Source: Fonsecaea monophora
Taxonomy: Eukaryota; Ascomycota; Eurotiomycetes; Chaetothyriales; Herpotrichiellaceae
NCBI RefSeq assembly: GCF_001642475.1
Contig: NW_019174038.1
Location: 1 to 64,000, forward strand
Length of the DNA stretch: 64,000 bases
Reading direction: 5' to 3'
Shown here: positions 50,590 through 60,802 of the stretch, in pieces
Layout: every line of letters begins with the position of its first letter
Numbering within the stretch: position 1 is the stretch's first letter
Notes under the pieces: model-generated
Seen by the model: the letters and a program-made list of their open reading frames with translations, nothing else
Database searches by the model: none
What the model was told of the DNA's origin: nothing
Position numbers and translations under genes: made by a program

Positions 50590-51912
50590 TCAGTCCAGCT
50601 CTCGGCTCTCAAGAATATCCTCGACCGTCGTACGGGCCTCCCCTCCAATATCACCTATCCGTGCCCAGAACTTGGAAAGATGCCGCATCCCAGAGTCACA
50701 GAGGATTGTGACCACCGTATGTCCAGGGCCTAATTTAAGTGCCGTCTGCAGAGCAGCGACACCTTTGTGTTTGGAACAATCAGCTGAGTGGGAACCACAA
50801 AACGGAACCTGAAAGAACTTACAATTGACTGCGCTACTGCTCCCCACAAAGATGCCGTCCCTCTCGACTAGCAGCCGCGCCATATTCATGGCCTGCTGAT
50901 CGTTCACCTTGACTGCATCGTCAATCAACACTCTCCCCTGCTCAAAGTTCACCGTTGACCGGGTCAGCCCGATCCCTTCCACAATAGTATCGACTTGATC
51001 TCTTCTCCTTGTTCCCTCCTTCTCCAGCGAGTGAAACATGACACCATGTTTGATCTTATTGTACAGACCCGAACCGAGAGGATCTGCAAGGACAACTTGA
51101 ACGCCTGGTAGCTTTTCCTTAAGATAGGTAGCTACGCCTGAAATCGTTCCTCCTGTCCCTGCGCCTGCGGTGAATGCATCGATATTGCCCTGGCATTGAG
51201 CATATATCTCTGGGCCTGTGCCTTCGTAATGAGCTCGCCAATTCGCTTCCGTTTCAAACTGGTTGGCAAAGTAGCCTCTGCCTTTCTTCTCCGGGTTGTC
51301 CGTGTGTTCTCGCGCAAGATTGCGGGCACGGTTGACAAAATGCTCTTGATCCACTATCGGCGCAGGTGGGACTCTTTCGACAACCGCACCGAGCTTCAAC
51401 AAAAGGTTGGATTTTTCATGCGATTGGTCATTCGGCATGCATATGTGGGCAAGATAACCCTTTGCGCGGCATAACGTGGCGAGAGATATCCCTGTTGACC
51501 CACTTGTTCCCTCGTAGACGGTATCTCCGCTATGAGGTGTAAGTAGGCCTTGACTTTCCGCTCGAGTGAGGATTGACAATGCGACGCGGTCCTTAGGTGA
51601 GCCTCCGGCACCGTTCAGGTGTTCGCATTTGGCAAGAATCGTGCAACCCGTAAAGGCTGAAAGTGAGGGAATGACGATAAGAGGTGTTGAGCCTATAGTT
51701 GATTCTATACCGGTACCGATCGGTGGAGGGGATATGAGGCTCACTCCCTTGAAGTCTATGGTCTCTTCCGCCTGGCCTTGAGAGTGAAGAGGCCGTGGGT
51801 GCAGCGATGACGAGTCATGGCTGTGGCAGAATTGGCGGAGCTGATCAACGATGATAGCAATGGCGAGGCCAGAGGCAATACCAATGATCAGGGGACGGTC
51901 TGCCCATTGCAT
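50590..51912 (-). CDS. Cysteine synthase 2-like PLP enzyme with N-terminal membrane anchor, 2 exons
   Basis: Beta-family PLP enzyme of the cysteine synthase/CBS fold, making cysteine from O-acetylserine and sulfide or a related reaction. Exons 51912-50823 and 50762-50590 give 420 aa. The 60-nt intron (50763-50822, GTAAGT...AAG) is in frame and stop-free. Removing it joins SSSAVN-C to VAALQTAL, the normal fold; retention would add 20 residues. The hydrophobic N terminus MQWADRPLIIGIASGLAIAIIV resembles fungal cysteine synthase 2 proteins assigned to the mitochondrial outer membrane. PLP lysine is K107 in NGAGGSPKDRVA. The phosphate loop is GAGTGGTISG, and the substrate loop is EGTSGSTGISLA. 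The start is chosen at the anchor; an upstream in-frame ATG at 51999 adds 29 atypical residues. Confidence 0.9.
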   Translation of the reverse strand: MQWADRPLIIGIASGLAIAIIVDQLRQFCHSHDSSSLHPRPLHSQGQAEETIDFKGVSLISPPPIGTGIESTIGSTPLIVIPSLSAFTGCTILAKCEHLNGAGGSPKDRVALSILTRAESQGLLTPHSGDTVYEGTSGSTGISLATLCRAKGYLAHICMPNDQSHEKSNLLLKLGAVVERVPPAPIVDQEHFVNRARNLAREHTDNPEKKGRGYFANQFETEANWRAHYEGTGPEIYAQCQGNIDAFTAGAGTGGTISGVATYLKEKLPGVQVVLADPLGSGLYNKIKHGVMFHSLEKEGTRRRDQVDTIVEGIGLTRSTVNFEQGRVLIDDAVKVNDQQAMNMARLLVERDGIFVGSSSAVNCKFFQVPFCGSHSADCSKHKGVAALQTALKLGPGHTVVTILCDSGMRHLSKFWARIGDIGGEARTTVEDILESRELD

Positions 51913-52374
51913 AATAGTGCTTCGATTGTTGCAGATTTGTTCAACTGGTAAAGTTTTGAAGGTCCTTTGCTCTCTGGCTGAAGACGTAAGACAGCACAAG
52001 GACTGTCACCTATGGCAGAGTACCGGTAATCTCTTCCCAAATTCCCAACTCTGGTCGTGACGCCAAACGTCCATATCTCGAAGTGCAGGGAAAGGCTCTA
52101 TATTGATTTGGCGCATTTCTAGAAGACGAGCAATGAGGTGCTATGAGCCTCCGTAGAACCACAAGCACTTTAGCACTCAAGATTTAATGATCCGCCGTAT
52201 CCAATCGACCTATACCCAATATGGATCTTTAGAAACTCCTCCGCGTTTGCTTTGGTTTCCATTGACCGGGCTCTGGTTCCTTCTGCTTCGTCCTGATCTT
52301 TGTCTACAGCTGCCCGAGCGCGGTTTTTCTGTTAGGAACTATCTCCGCCCCTTTCCCCGGGTCTGGAGCCCCTG
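51913..52374. promoter_or_regulatory. Divergent promoter, cysteine synthase/NDUFAF7
   Basis: 462 bp between the start codons of two oppositely oriented genes for organelle-linked proteins. No further features recognised. Confidence 0.6.
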
Positions 52375-53928
52375 ATGGACTCGCCCATCCTCACCCGCAT
52401 CTTTCAACAGCTGTTCACGAGACCCTCGCGGAATTGTCTTCGACTGCAATGCGCTCGCAGACGACCGTCTCTTTACCGCCCAGCTCCCTCGACCCAACAG
52501 CACCGAACATATGCACTTCGCCGCAAGCAAGATGATGCGGAAGGAGGCAGCTCGTGGCAGCAGAGGATCGATGCCTTCCCCAAGGACATGTCGAGGCAGC
52601 TCAAGGAATACCCCCGGGTCACAGCGCAGGACTTGCGGCATAGGACTCAGCGACCACGGCGAGTCAAAATGCTGACGAGAGAATTTATTGATGGTGAGGA
52701 CAGACATGGATGTGGAGTGTCCTTGCACTGACACGAGGCAGACAGCCTGTACAACCCCAATTACGGTTACTTTACCAAGCATGCGACAATCTTCAATGCG
52801 GGAAAACCCTTCGATTTTGCATCCATCAAGGACGGCGCAGAATTCAATCGTCTGGTGGATGAGAGCTATATCGAGTTCGAAAATGCTCTCGACGAGATCG
52901 AACCGGACGAGACGCGACAACTCTGGCATACCCCCACCGAACTATTTCGACCGTACTATGGTGAAGCTATCGCGAGGTATCTGGTCACCAACTACAAAAT
53001 GACCCTGTTTCCATACCATGATTTGATCATATACGAGATGGGTGCAGGGAACGGGACCTTGATGCGAAACATACTCGACTATATCTACGAATACGAGCCG
53101 GAAGTCTACAGTCGGACGCAGTTCAAGATAATCGAGATCTCGGCCGCTTTGGCCGAGTTACAGTTGACCAGTCTGCGAAGGTCACCCTATGCTGCAGATC
53201 ATTTGGATCACGTACAGATCCTCCACCGATCGGTTTTCGACTGGAAAGAGTACATCCACTCCCCTTGTTTCTTCCTCGCCCTCGAAGTCATCGACAACTT
53301 TGCCCACGACTGCCTCCGCTACGACCCCGAAACAGAGCAGCCGCTGCAAGGCAGTGTCCTCATCGACGAGGACGGAGAGTTCTTTGAATTCTACGACCGT
53401 AACCTCGACCCATTAGCCCTTCGATATCTCCAGGTGAGGGAGCTCGCCGCCCGCTCTCCCTTCGTCACTCCTCTCACCCAGTATCCGCGACTCTTGCGCC
53501 AACTCCGGCATTCGCTGCCTTTGTCGCCCAACCTGACCAAGCCCGAGTACATCCCGACACGTCTGCTCCAGTTCTTCGACATTCTGAACCAATACTTCCC
53601 CGCCCACCGCCTCGTCCTGTCCGACTTCAACTACCTCCCCGACGCCGTCCCGGGCCTCAACGCCCCCGTCGTGCAGACGCGCTACCAAAGACGCAACGTG
53701 CAGGTGACCACGCCCTTTGTGCACCAAGGCTATTTCGACATCTTCTTCCCCACCGACTTTACTATGATGGAGGACATCTATAGGGCTATCACGGGCAAGC
53801 TGACTAGAGTCTCGAGTCACAGGCAGTTTCTGGAGAGCTGGGCCTTGGTCGAGCAGACCGAGGTCCGCAACGGCGAGAACCCCATGTTGGCGTGGTATGC
53901 CAATGCGAGCGTCATGACTACTGTATAG
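52375..53928 (+). CDS. NDUFAF7/MidA-like mitochondrial arginine methyltransferase (complex I assembly), 2 exons
   Basis: SAM-dependent methyltransferase of the DUF185/MidA family. The animal enzyme dimethylates an arginine of the complex I subunit NDUFS2. Exons 52375-52693 and 52742-53928 (48-nt intron, GTGAGG...CAG) give 501 aa. The first 55 residues are rich in Arg/Ser without acidic residues, a typical mitochondrial presequence, ending near RTYALRRK. Conserved blocks are FIDDSLYNPNYGYFTK (across the splice junction), LWHTPTELFRPYYGEAIARYL, the SAM motif IYEMGAGNGTLMRNILDYI, and ALEVIDNFAHDCLRYD. Near the C terminus VQTRYQRRNVQVTTPFVHQGYFDIFFPTDF is well conserved. Filamentous fungi keep complex I, so the role fits. 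Confidence 0.93.
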
Positions 53929-54165
53929 GCGGAGTTTGGCGGCATACGAGATATCAAAGAGACGTTGGAGCACGCGAGCGTATTAGGAGACAGGATAGGT
54001 GTGCACATGCGCACCTCAATCCCCTTTTTATAGATGGCCGTAAAAGAGAATCTAGAGTTTTGCTTCTAGTTCAAAGGATTCGCCGTCTGAGGCTCAATTT
54101 TGTTTTCCGATCATTATCGGGCATTGCCCCAGTTGAACGTTCGTAGGCTTGTAAAGATTTCTGGT

Positions 54166-55285
54166 CTACCCTTGCACTCTAAAAGTCCGACCACTCGCAG
54201 TCTTCCTTTCGCGTTCTTCCGTCTCCGGTCGGGCACGGTTGAGGACTAAAAAAGGCGGGTTGTCAGTTCCAATTGAAAGTCCTTCCTGCGGATATCGGGG
54301 TTTGGATTCCAGGGCTCACCTTGCAAGAAATCGGCCGTCCGGCGTCTCATTCTCGAATGGATGTACGCCTTGGAGGCTTTGATGTGGTAGTGGAAGTAGT
54401 CGCGGAAGGTCTGGATGTGGGAGATGACGTCGTCCCGTCGCTGACGGGTGAGGTGACGAGGGAATAACACTATCGTTGAATCAGTTTTGGGTCCTTGGGG
54501 GGTGAGGTCTATCTCGCAGAAGGCAGACGGGGGTTGGTTGGGTTAGGTGGCATACCAAATGTAATAAAGCCCATTTCACCCTTCTCGCCCGTCTTCCCGA
54601 CACCCCTCAACCCTTGCAACTCCAACGGCGGATCGCTCCGGAATAGAACCTGGGGCGCATTCTGGATGGCTCTCCGTCTGGCGTCTACAAACTCCTGCAA
54701 AAACACCTTTGCAAAGATCCTGTCCACGGCGTCCGTGAACATGGTGGAAAAGATGACCGTGACTCGATCGTGGCTGGCTTTAATATAGATGGCCTCTTCC
54801 TCGCGGTAGTGAATCGCCATCACGTCGCCTCCTTCTTTGACGCCCTGCGGGGCCGACTCGGACGTATATTTGCTCGCCTCTTCGGCCAATTGCGCGAACT
54901 CGTCAAACGCCTTCTCGAAAGGCGCGGCCATGACGTTCCGCTTGAGCAGACTGATCCGCCTCACCAACACCTCCTTTTCCTCCGCCGTTGGCGGCAGATT
55001 CTCCAGGTCGACCAGAATGCTAAAGTCGTAGCCTGCTTCCGTGCTCGTGATGTAGTTCCCATATTCCCTCTGCAGGACCTGCTCGGCCCCGTACTGCAGC
55101 AGCTCGCGGTAGCATTTGATCGAGAGGGAAATGAGTATCTGGGTCTTGCTCGTGGGTGTGGAGATGTGGAATGCGACACCGTCAAAGTCCGAGACGACCT
55201 GGTCAATGGACGTGGGAGGGGCGCCGGAGAAGCGTTCGGTCAGCAGGGATTGGATGAGGACATTCTGGTAGTCGAGGAGGAGCAT
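54166..55285 (-). CDS. arc35: ARPC2, Arp2/3 complex 34-kDa subunit, 3 exons
   Basis: Core subunit of the Arp2/3 actin-nucleating complex, contacting the mother filament, needed for cortical actin patches and endocytosis at hyphal tips. Exons 55285-54556, 54469-54320 and 54245-54166 give 319 aa. The protein starts MLLLDYQNVLIQSLLTERF and matches ARPC2 throughout: REYGNYITSTEAGYDFSILVDLENLP, LLKRNVMAAPFEKAF, REEEAIYIKASHDRVTVIFSTMF. Across the second exon it reads FITF-VLFPRHLTRQRRDDVISHIQTFRDYFHYHIKASKAYIHSRMRRRTADFLQ. The last exon gives the family ending VLNRARPETEERERKTASGRTF. Both junctions are phase 1 and restore the conserved sequence exactly. Confidence 0.95.
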
Positions 55286-55896
55286 TGCAGGAGTCGGCGT
55301 GGGCTGCTGGCCAGCAGCAATCAGAAAGGGGAGAGGTGTGTAAGAGTATCGTGCTCAGATTTGTGTCGTCGAACGCTATCGAGGTGGTGGTAGGTAGTGC
55401 GGTCGTGCCTGTTTTGAAAGGTGCAATGAGTGGAAAGCAGCGAGTGCGGGGATTACGCCCATGTCAGCGGCGGAATTCCTTGGCAGCATCAAGGCGGCGA
55501 GGGCGGTTCGAATAGTATTACGAGGCCATGAGGCACTCCAACACCCGACCGCGATTCCCGTCGCTGCGGTACTTTCACGCCGTGTCCCTTCATCCTCTCA
55601 CAGCCCTCAATTATCTGTTTCTTCAATAGCTGCAGCGAACACAACCATGACCCTTTTTCTGAATGCTACGTATATTGAACAGAAAAATTTGGGGCACGAC
55701 GATTGAAAAGCGAAGCCAGGATAGAATCGTCTTATTTCATATCATTATCTAGACTTACACGAGGTCCAAATCGATTCTCTTCCAACGCCCCTTTATGTTT
55801 CGCGCGTCTGCTATGCTTGGGTTGTATCGTTGTGATACCCGGCAACGGCAAAGAAAAAAATAACAAAACCAAATAACGCCACGAAATTTCAAAAAA
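55286..55896. other. Intergenic: ARPC2 promoter and flavohaemoglobin 3' flank
   Basis: About 610 bp between two minus-strand genes. AT-rich polyadenylation-like sequence lies near 55,850-55,890. No gene seen. Confidence 0.6.
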
Positions 55897-57207
55897 CTAG
55901 ATCACGCCCGACCCAAACACTTCAGTATGGATCCGCTCTGGGGGGACACCGAGGTCCTCGAGAGCCTTTTGATGCAAACGCATAAACGGGATCGGTCCGC
56001 AAATATAGTAGCTCGCGCTGGGTAGGAGGACTTTATCCTTGATGTCTTCGAGCACGATGCGGCCAACAAAGTCGTAGTCGACGCCTTGACGGTCGCCGGC
56101 CTCGGTTTCCTCGTAGTAGATGGCCTTGGACACCTGGGGATTGTTCTTAATGATGCGCGCCAGATAGTCCTTCATGGCGTGGACCTTGCCGTTTCGGACC
56201 GCGTGGACAAAGACCACTGGCCGCCTCGGGGCGCGCTCGACCAGAGTTCCCAGCATCGACAACATAGGAGTAATGCCCACGCCGCCGCTGATCAGCACGA
56301 CAGGCTCTTCCGAGTCGGCGACGTCCAGAGTGAAATCGCCAAAGGGGTTGCTGACATCCAGCTCAGCACCCTCCGGAAGGCTCTCGTGCAGGATATTGGA
56401 CACTCTTCCAGGTGGTGCAGGGCTTATACCCGCATCTCTCTTGACCGAGATACGGAAGTGTTTTCCATCATCGGTGTCGGAGAGACTGTATTGACGAGGC
56501 TGATAGACGCCTAGCTCTGGCAGGAAGACCCTCACTGAGATGTACTGGCCAGGCTTAAAGTTGGGTAGACGGCCTCTGTCCAAGGGTTCTAGGTAAAATG
56601 AGATAATCTCGTCGCTCTCGGTGACTTTGCGTGCAACTTTGAATTTCCGCCATCCTACCCAACCGCCAGGGCTGTGATCGGCCGATTCGTATAGGCTGCG
56701 TTCGACGTCGATGAAAATATCAGCGAGTTGTTGATAGGCCGCGGCCCAGGCGTCCAAGATGGGCTGGGTGATAGCGTCGCCCAACACCTCTTTAATTGCG
56801 GCAAGCAGGTTTTCCCCGACAATGGCGTACTGGTCGGGCGTAACCCCGAGACTGACATGTTTGTGGGCAATCCGGGAGACTGCACTGGTCAAGGCTCCCA
56901 AGTTGTCGATGTTGGCGGCATATGCCCACACCGCATGTGCAAGGGCGGCAGGCTGTGTTCCCGTACTCTGATGTGCAGAGTTGAATATGTTGCGTAGTTC
57001 AGGGTGGTTATTCAGCATGCGTTTGTAGAAGTGGGAAGTAATAGCAACGCCGTGTTCAGCCAGAACGGGCGCAGTAGACTTGACGATCTTTTGGTGCTCG
57101 GCGCTCAACTCGTGCCTTTGACTTGGAGGCGACGAGGACGGCTCGGCCGAAATGCCATCTGGCTCATTACCCTGTAGCGACGTAGAGAGTTCGGTGGAGG
57201 TCAGCAT
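55897..57207 (-). CDS. fhbA: Flavohaemoglobin (nitric oxide dioxygenase)
   Basis: Converts nitric oxide plus O2 to nitrate using NAD(P)H, protecting the cell from host or self-made NO and from NO formed during nitrate assimilation. Single exon, 436 aa. The globin domain has Tyr61 (B10), Gln85 (E7) and the proximal His117 in AHKHVSLGV. These sit exactly 32 residues after Tyr29, Gln53 and His85 of the E. coli enzyme. The FAD domain has RQYSLSD (238-244) and the NAD domain has GGVGITPM (308-315). The 35-residue Ser/Pro-rich N-terminal extension lacks a mitochondrial-presequence look (acidic residues), so cytosolic location is likely. Upstream lie two exact CTCCGCGG sites and a GATA cluster. The symbol follows Aspergillus use; paralogue identity is not settled. 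Confidence 0.96.
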   Translation of the reverse strand: MLTSTELSTSLQGNEPDGISAEPSSSPPSQRHELSAEHQKIVKSTAPVLAEHGVAITSHFYKRMLNNHPELRNIFNSAHQSTGTQPAALAHAVWAYAANIDNLGALTSAVSRIAHKHVSLGVTPDQYAIVGENLLAAIKEVLGDAITQPILDAWAAAYQQLADIFIDVERSLYESADHSPGGWVGWRKFKVARKVTESDEIISFYLEPLDRGRLPNFKPGQYISVRVFLPELGVYQPRQYSLSDTDDGKHFRISVKRDAGISPAPPGRVSNILHESLPEGAELDVSNPFGDFTLDVADSEEPVVLISGGVGITPMLSMLGTLVERAPRRPVVFVHAVRNGKVHAMKDYLARIIKNNPQVSKAIYYEETEAGDRQGVDYDFVGRIVLEDIKDKVLLPSASYYICGPIPFMRLHQKALEDLGVPPERIHTEVFGSGVI

Positions 57208-57447
57208 CTTGGGCTTTGCTGTGTTTTGGGGATTCAGGCTTATTGCTTGTTTATGAGTGTGACGGGAGTGGTTGAGTTAACTATCAAGCAGTCAGAACCA
57301 ACACGAGTCTTAATATATGTCATTCATGAGGCTGCTTCAAGGAACGGAGATCAAACGAGTACGTAAACACAAACAGGCGACCTGTCAGGCCACGTCCCAC
57401 ATTGAAAAATGTGCGGCAAAATGAGGTTGAAAGTCAGATTTACAGAA

Positions 57448-57455
57448 CTCCGCGG
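57448..57455 (+). promoter_or_regulatory. NirA-type site CTCCGCGG (1) upstream of flavohaemoglobin
   Basis: Exact match to CTCCGHGG, 241 bp upstream of the flavohaemoglobin start codon. NirA and AreA activate nitrate-assimilation genes in Aspergillus, and a flavohaemoglobin gene is part of that response there. Confidence 0.5.
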
Positions 57456-57564
57456 GCATGGCAATGAAGGGACATTTGGGCAGTAAAGCCTGTCGAGGGC
57501 GGTCTCTCATTGAGTCCTTCTCGGCCGTGCATCAAACAAGTTCTCAATAATTCATGGCCATTCG

Positions 57565-57609
57565 TTATCACCTAGCAATGAGATGACCGAAAAGCCGATA
57601 GAGTTATCA
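57565..57609. promoter_or_regulatory. Cluster of three GATA-type (AreA/NIT2) sites
   Basis: TTATCA at 57565-57570 and 57604-57609 (TGATAA on the gene's strand) and CGATAG at 57596-57601. Three HGATAR matches in 45 bp, 360-400 bp upstream of the flavohaemoglobin start and between the two NirA-type sites. Confidence 0.5.
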
Positions 57610-57672
57610 GGTCCTGAATTGTGATGGAAATGCATGTGAAGGTGTGGACGAAAAGTGAGGAATTCAACGTGG

Positions 57673-57680
57673 CCGCGGAG
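57673..57680 (-). promoter_or_regulatory. NirA-type site CTCCGCGG (2) upstream of flavohaemoglobin
   Basis: CCGCGGAG on the plus strand, i.e. CTCCGCGG reading toward the gene, 466 bp upstream of the start codon and in opposite orientation to site 1. Confidence 0.5.
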
Positions 57681-58395
57681 AAGCCACTTCACGAGGCTTA
57701 TATATCGCCATTTCCAAGACTAATATTATTTCATCCCTCATGCCACTGGGCATTAGCTGAGCCCCATTTAATGGCCTGACCCCATAGACCCATTATTTAA
57801 CGAGGCTTTAATTCCTACAGTGTTTGTAGCAGATTAACTTTTATATTTGCCGTATTCCTGACCTCCCACCCGGCCTGACCCGAATGCCTCCGCCAATAAC
57901 AAAGTAACTATTGGTGATATTGCGTTCTTGGGCATCGTATTCAATTTGAAATCCATCATAGCTTCAGGGGCATTGAGGTAAACTTAGTAGCAAGCCTCGG
58001 CATATTTAAGTTGGATCTTTTGACGTCCACTGGCTGTGTTGACGCCTTTCAGCGCTCCATGCAGTCTTGCCGAAGAAGATGGAGAGCATATTGAACAAGG
58101 AAACTCTCCTCGCAAATCATGCATTCGGTGCTCTAAAGATGGTTTCTCGCGATGGACAGTTCCATCTAAATGCGTGAGGCGGGCAGGGTCAAGATATGTC
58201 CAGACGACTAACAATGTATGACGCGAAAGAGACCTGGTGTCTAATCTTTGTCTCAAACAGCAGAAAGCAACTTATCATTCATTAGATTCCCCACTGCAAG
58301 CCAATAACATCATCAACTGCCTCAGTGCTCATGGCTAGGACCTGTATTTCATCAACCCATTCGCACAATCAACAAAATTGATGGTCAGACCAAAC

Positions 58396-59957
58396 TCAAT
58401 CCTCCATCTTGACATCCTGCTTCGCTGAATTTCCCAGGTTCTTCAACAGATAACTCCTCTTAAAGTAGGTGTTCGGGTGCACAATCGTCTCCAGCTCGGC
58501 CGGGCCCCATATACCTTCATCTTTGACCTTCTTGATCTCTTGCTTGTGTGCCCACTCGAACACACGGTTACAGGCGATATGAAACCTCTTCTTCTCCACG
58601 TCGTCCTTGACACCTCTCAAAACCTCTCGATCGTGGACTCCCGTGGCTTGTAGCATGGCGGTAAGATTGTCCACGCTGAAATGTCTATACGGGCAGCCAT
58701 GGGCCTCTCCCGTGCCGGGCGGATGTTCTGTGAGTATCTTCTGGCACGAGTACGGTGAATATCCTCGTCCACGACGATTCGCGTCGCCACCGACATCGCC
58801 GTAAGCGTGGCGGACATTGTAGCGGTATTCCTTGTTGAATTGGTCGTCAGTAATGAGTTTGAACGATTGCCTCCAGAAGATAAGGCAGTCTTCCAAGCTG
58901 AGCCCAATGCCCTTGAGGAACAGTGTGTACTGCAGACGTCCGTAGTGCTTAAGATGGTTATTTTTTCGGAGTGTGTTATGCAGGTGTTTCATGCAAAGTG
59001 GGAAATGCTGTGAGAGGTTGTCAATATTGGCTGCAGTGATGGCGGCACCGGCGAGCGAAGAGTCCGAGTCAGAGAAACCAGCATCGGGAGTGGCAAAGTT
59101 TTTGGAAAGGTGGTCGAGGATGGGAGAGAGGCGATCATCTTCGTCCAATCTGGGTAGATTGCGGGCCGTGAGCTCGAGACCTTTGTCTAGCCGGCTTGTG
59201 AATTCGGTGAGCACCATGCTGGTCTGTTCGCGCATCGGAACATATGCTTTGCCTTTCCGAACTAGGACTGTGCGATGCTCGACCAGTTCTGGCACCCTAG
59301 TCCAATCCACTTTGAACCAGTTCTCTCCTTCGAGGCGTCGGAGGCCCGGCGTAGCGGACAGAAGTTGCTCACCCAAGGCTCTCTTTTCTTCCTCTTGGAC
59401 CACTTCCCAGTCCATGTTTAAGCTCTCGACAAATGCTTGACGTTCCCGTGTGTCGTCAGACTGAAAGCGGAGTCGGAACAGCATGGTCTCGACTCTGGCG
59501 AAGCGTCTGCGGAGGTCTTCTGTTCTGGAAAAGGCAAGTCGGAGAATATAATGGGAGTAATGGTCCTTGCGTCTTTGATTCTTCAATTTTTGGTCGACAA
59601 TGCCGCCGGCAGCTGCTGAGTTGGAGGAGAGCGGGAGGTATTTTTTGAGCAAAGGTTCAAGGTGCGCTGACGTCTCTTCCGGCGATTTATTTCTGAACGA
59701 GCAAGCCTCGATCTCCGCCAGTACTGGTGCCCGGTCAGTGACAATATATTCTATTAATTTGCTGTCAACATACTCCTCAGCCTGTCGATAGCCCATATCT
59801 CGAATTCCTCCAGGCTGATTTCCTGCGTGGGAGGAACATCGTAGAAAGACAGTCGGTAGGGATAGTCGTTCTCTCTATAGGATGCCGTAGCAAACTGAGT
59901 CTTCTTGTGGTCGATGCGTTTCCGCTTTGGATCGAATCGTGGCTCTGACCGCATCAT
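58396..59957 (-). CDS. pri2: DNA primase large subunit PRI2 (p58), 2 exons
   Basis: Iron-sulfur subunit of the DNA polymerase alpha-primase complex, needed for RNA primer synthesis in nuclear replication. Exons 59957-59774 and 59723-58396 (50-nt intron, GTATGT...CAG) give 503 aa. An adjacent ATG at 59954 would shorten it by one. N-terminal domain: YRENDYPYRLSFYDVPPTQEISLEEFEIWAIDRLR joined to ILAEIEACSFRNKSPEE. C-terminal domain: the four cluster ligands Cys305 (FPLCMKHLH), Cys388 (YSCQKIL), Cys405 (GCPYRHF) and Cys446 (IACNRVFEW). Their spacing of 83, 17 and 41 residues is close to yeast Pri2 (81, 17, 40). KHYGRLQYTLFLKGIGLSLEDCLIFWRQSF is also diagnostic. No missing parts. Confidence 0.95.
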
Positions 59958-60802
59958 TTCGTCTGTTTGCTAGGTGGTCGAGATGTGGCAAAGGTGATGT
60001 TGGAGGATGTGAAGATGCAATGAGCGCGGGGGAAGAAGACGCGTTGAGACTCGCGGATTTCGACTTGACGCGTCGCGAGGCTGCACATGGCATTAGACCT
60101 TATGGGGCGCCCCGGGATCGGAAAATCTTTCATGCCCACGTCAGTACAAGCAACCTGCGGTGCCTGGCCTGAGCTGTTACTCCCCATCCTGGGTATTTTC
60201 GAGTACTCGGCAGTAGCTAACTACCGAGTAGACCCAAGAGCCTTGACCCATCTCGACGAAGCCTTATCATCAACATTCTGAACTGTATCAAGAAGAGTCC
60301 CTCGTGTCCGCCGCTACCATTGGTACATAAGTCCTTTGCACCAAGTGCGGATTTACATACCCGGTGACTTGAATGATCGGCTCTGCGGCAACACAATATT
60401 GGGTGAGCAGAAACTTCTTATCGGTGCATTACGGCCCGAGTCTTCAAATTTATTGGGCGTTTCCCCCACGATGCCAACTTCTTCAGCTTACTCAACCAAA
60501 TTTCGGCCTCCATCGTTGGGTGCGTAGGTGCCTCACTTACCTACCTAGGTAGTTCAGGTTCTCCTCTTTCTGAAAGCTGCGCTGCGGCACTCTTTTTTGT
60601 TGTTCTCCTCTCTCTGGAGGCACATTATCCTGGTGTGCCAACGACATCTGCTTTGGTCTTCTCTCTTTTCCGTTTACTGCGATAGCAACTCTTACCTCCC
60701 CCTCTAGGCGACATGACGGACACTTGATACGGGCGGCACTGCCCTATCAGGTGCGCCCAGATTCACGCGTCCGTCGTCCGTTCCCTTCCCGTTCATATTA
60801 CA
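59958..60802. promoter_or_regulatory. Divergent promoter region, PRI2/adenylate kinase
   Basis: 845 bp between the two start codons. It includes the palindromic ACCTACCTAGGTAGTT at about 60539-60554 and a pyrimidine-rich leader before the kinase start. No gene supported. Confidence 0.6.

Larger units (their letters stand above)
57208..58395. promoter_or_regulatory. Flavohaemoglobin upstream region and primase 3' flank
   Basis: 1.19 kb without a gene. It contains two NirA-type sites and three clustered GATA-type sites, listed separately. The right third is AT-rich. A frame at 58036-58221 containing CIRCSKDG was considered and rejected. Confidence 0.65.

Noticed and set aside
58036..58221. Short frame with CIRCSKDG...SKCVRR, vaguely like a Zn2Cys6 cluster
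   Set aside because: The six-cysteine spacing of a Zn2Cys6 domain is not met, there is no splice partner, and it lies in the flavohaemoglobin/primase intergenic region.
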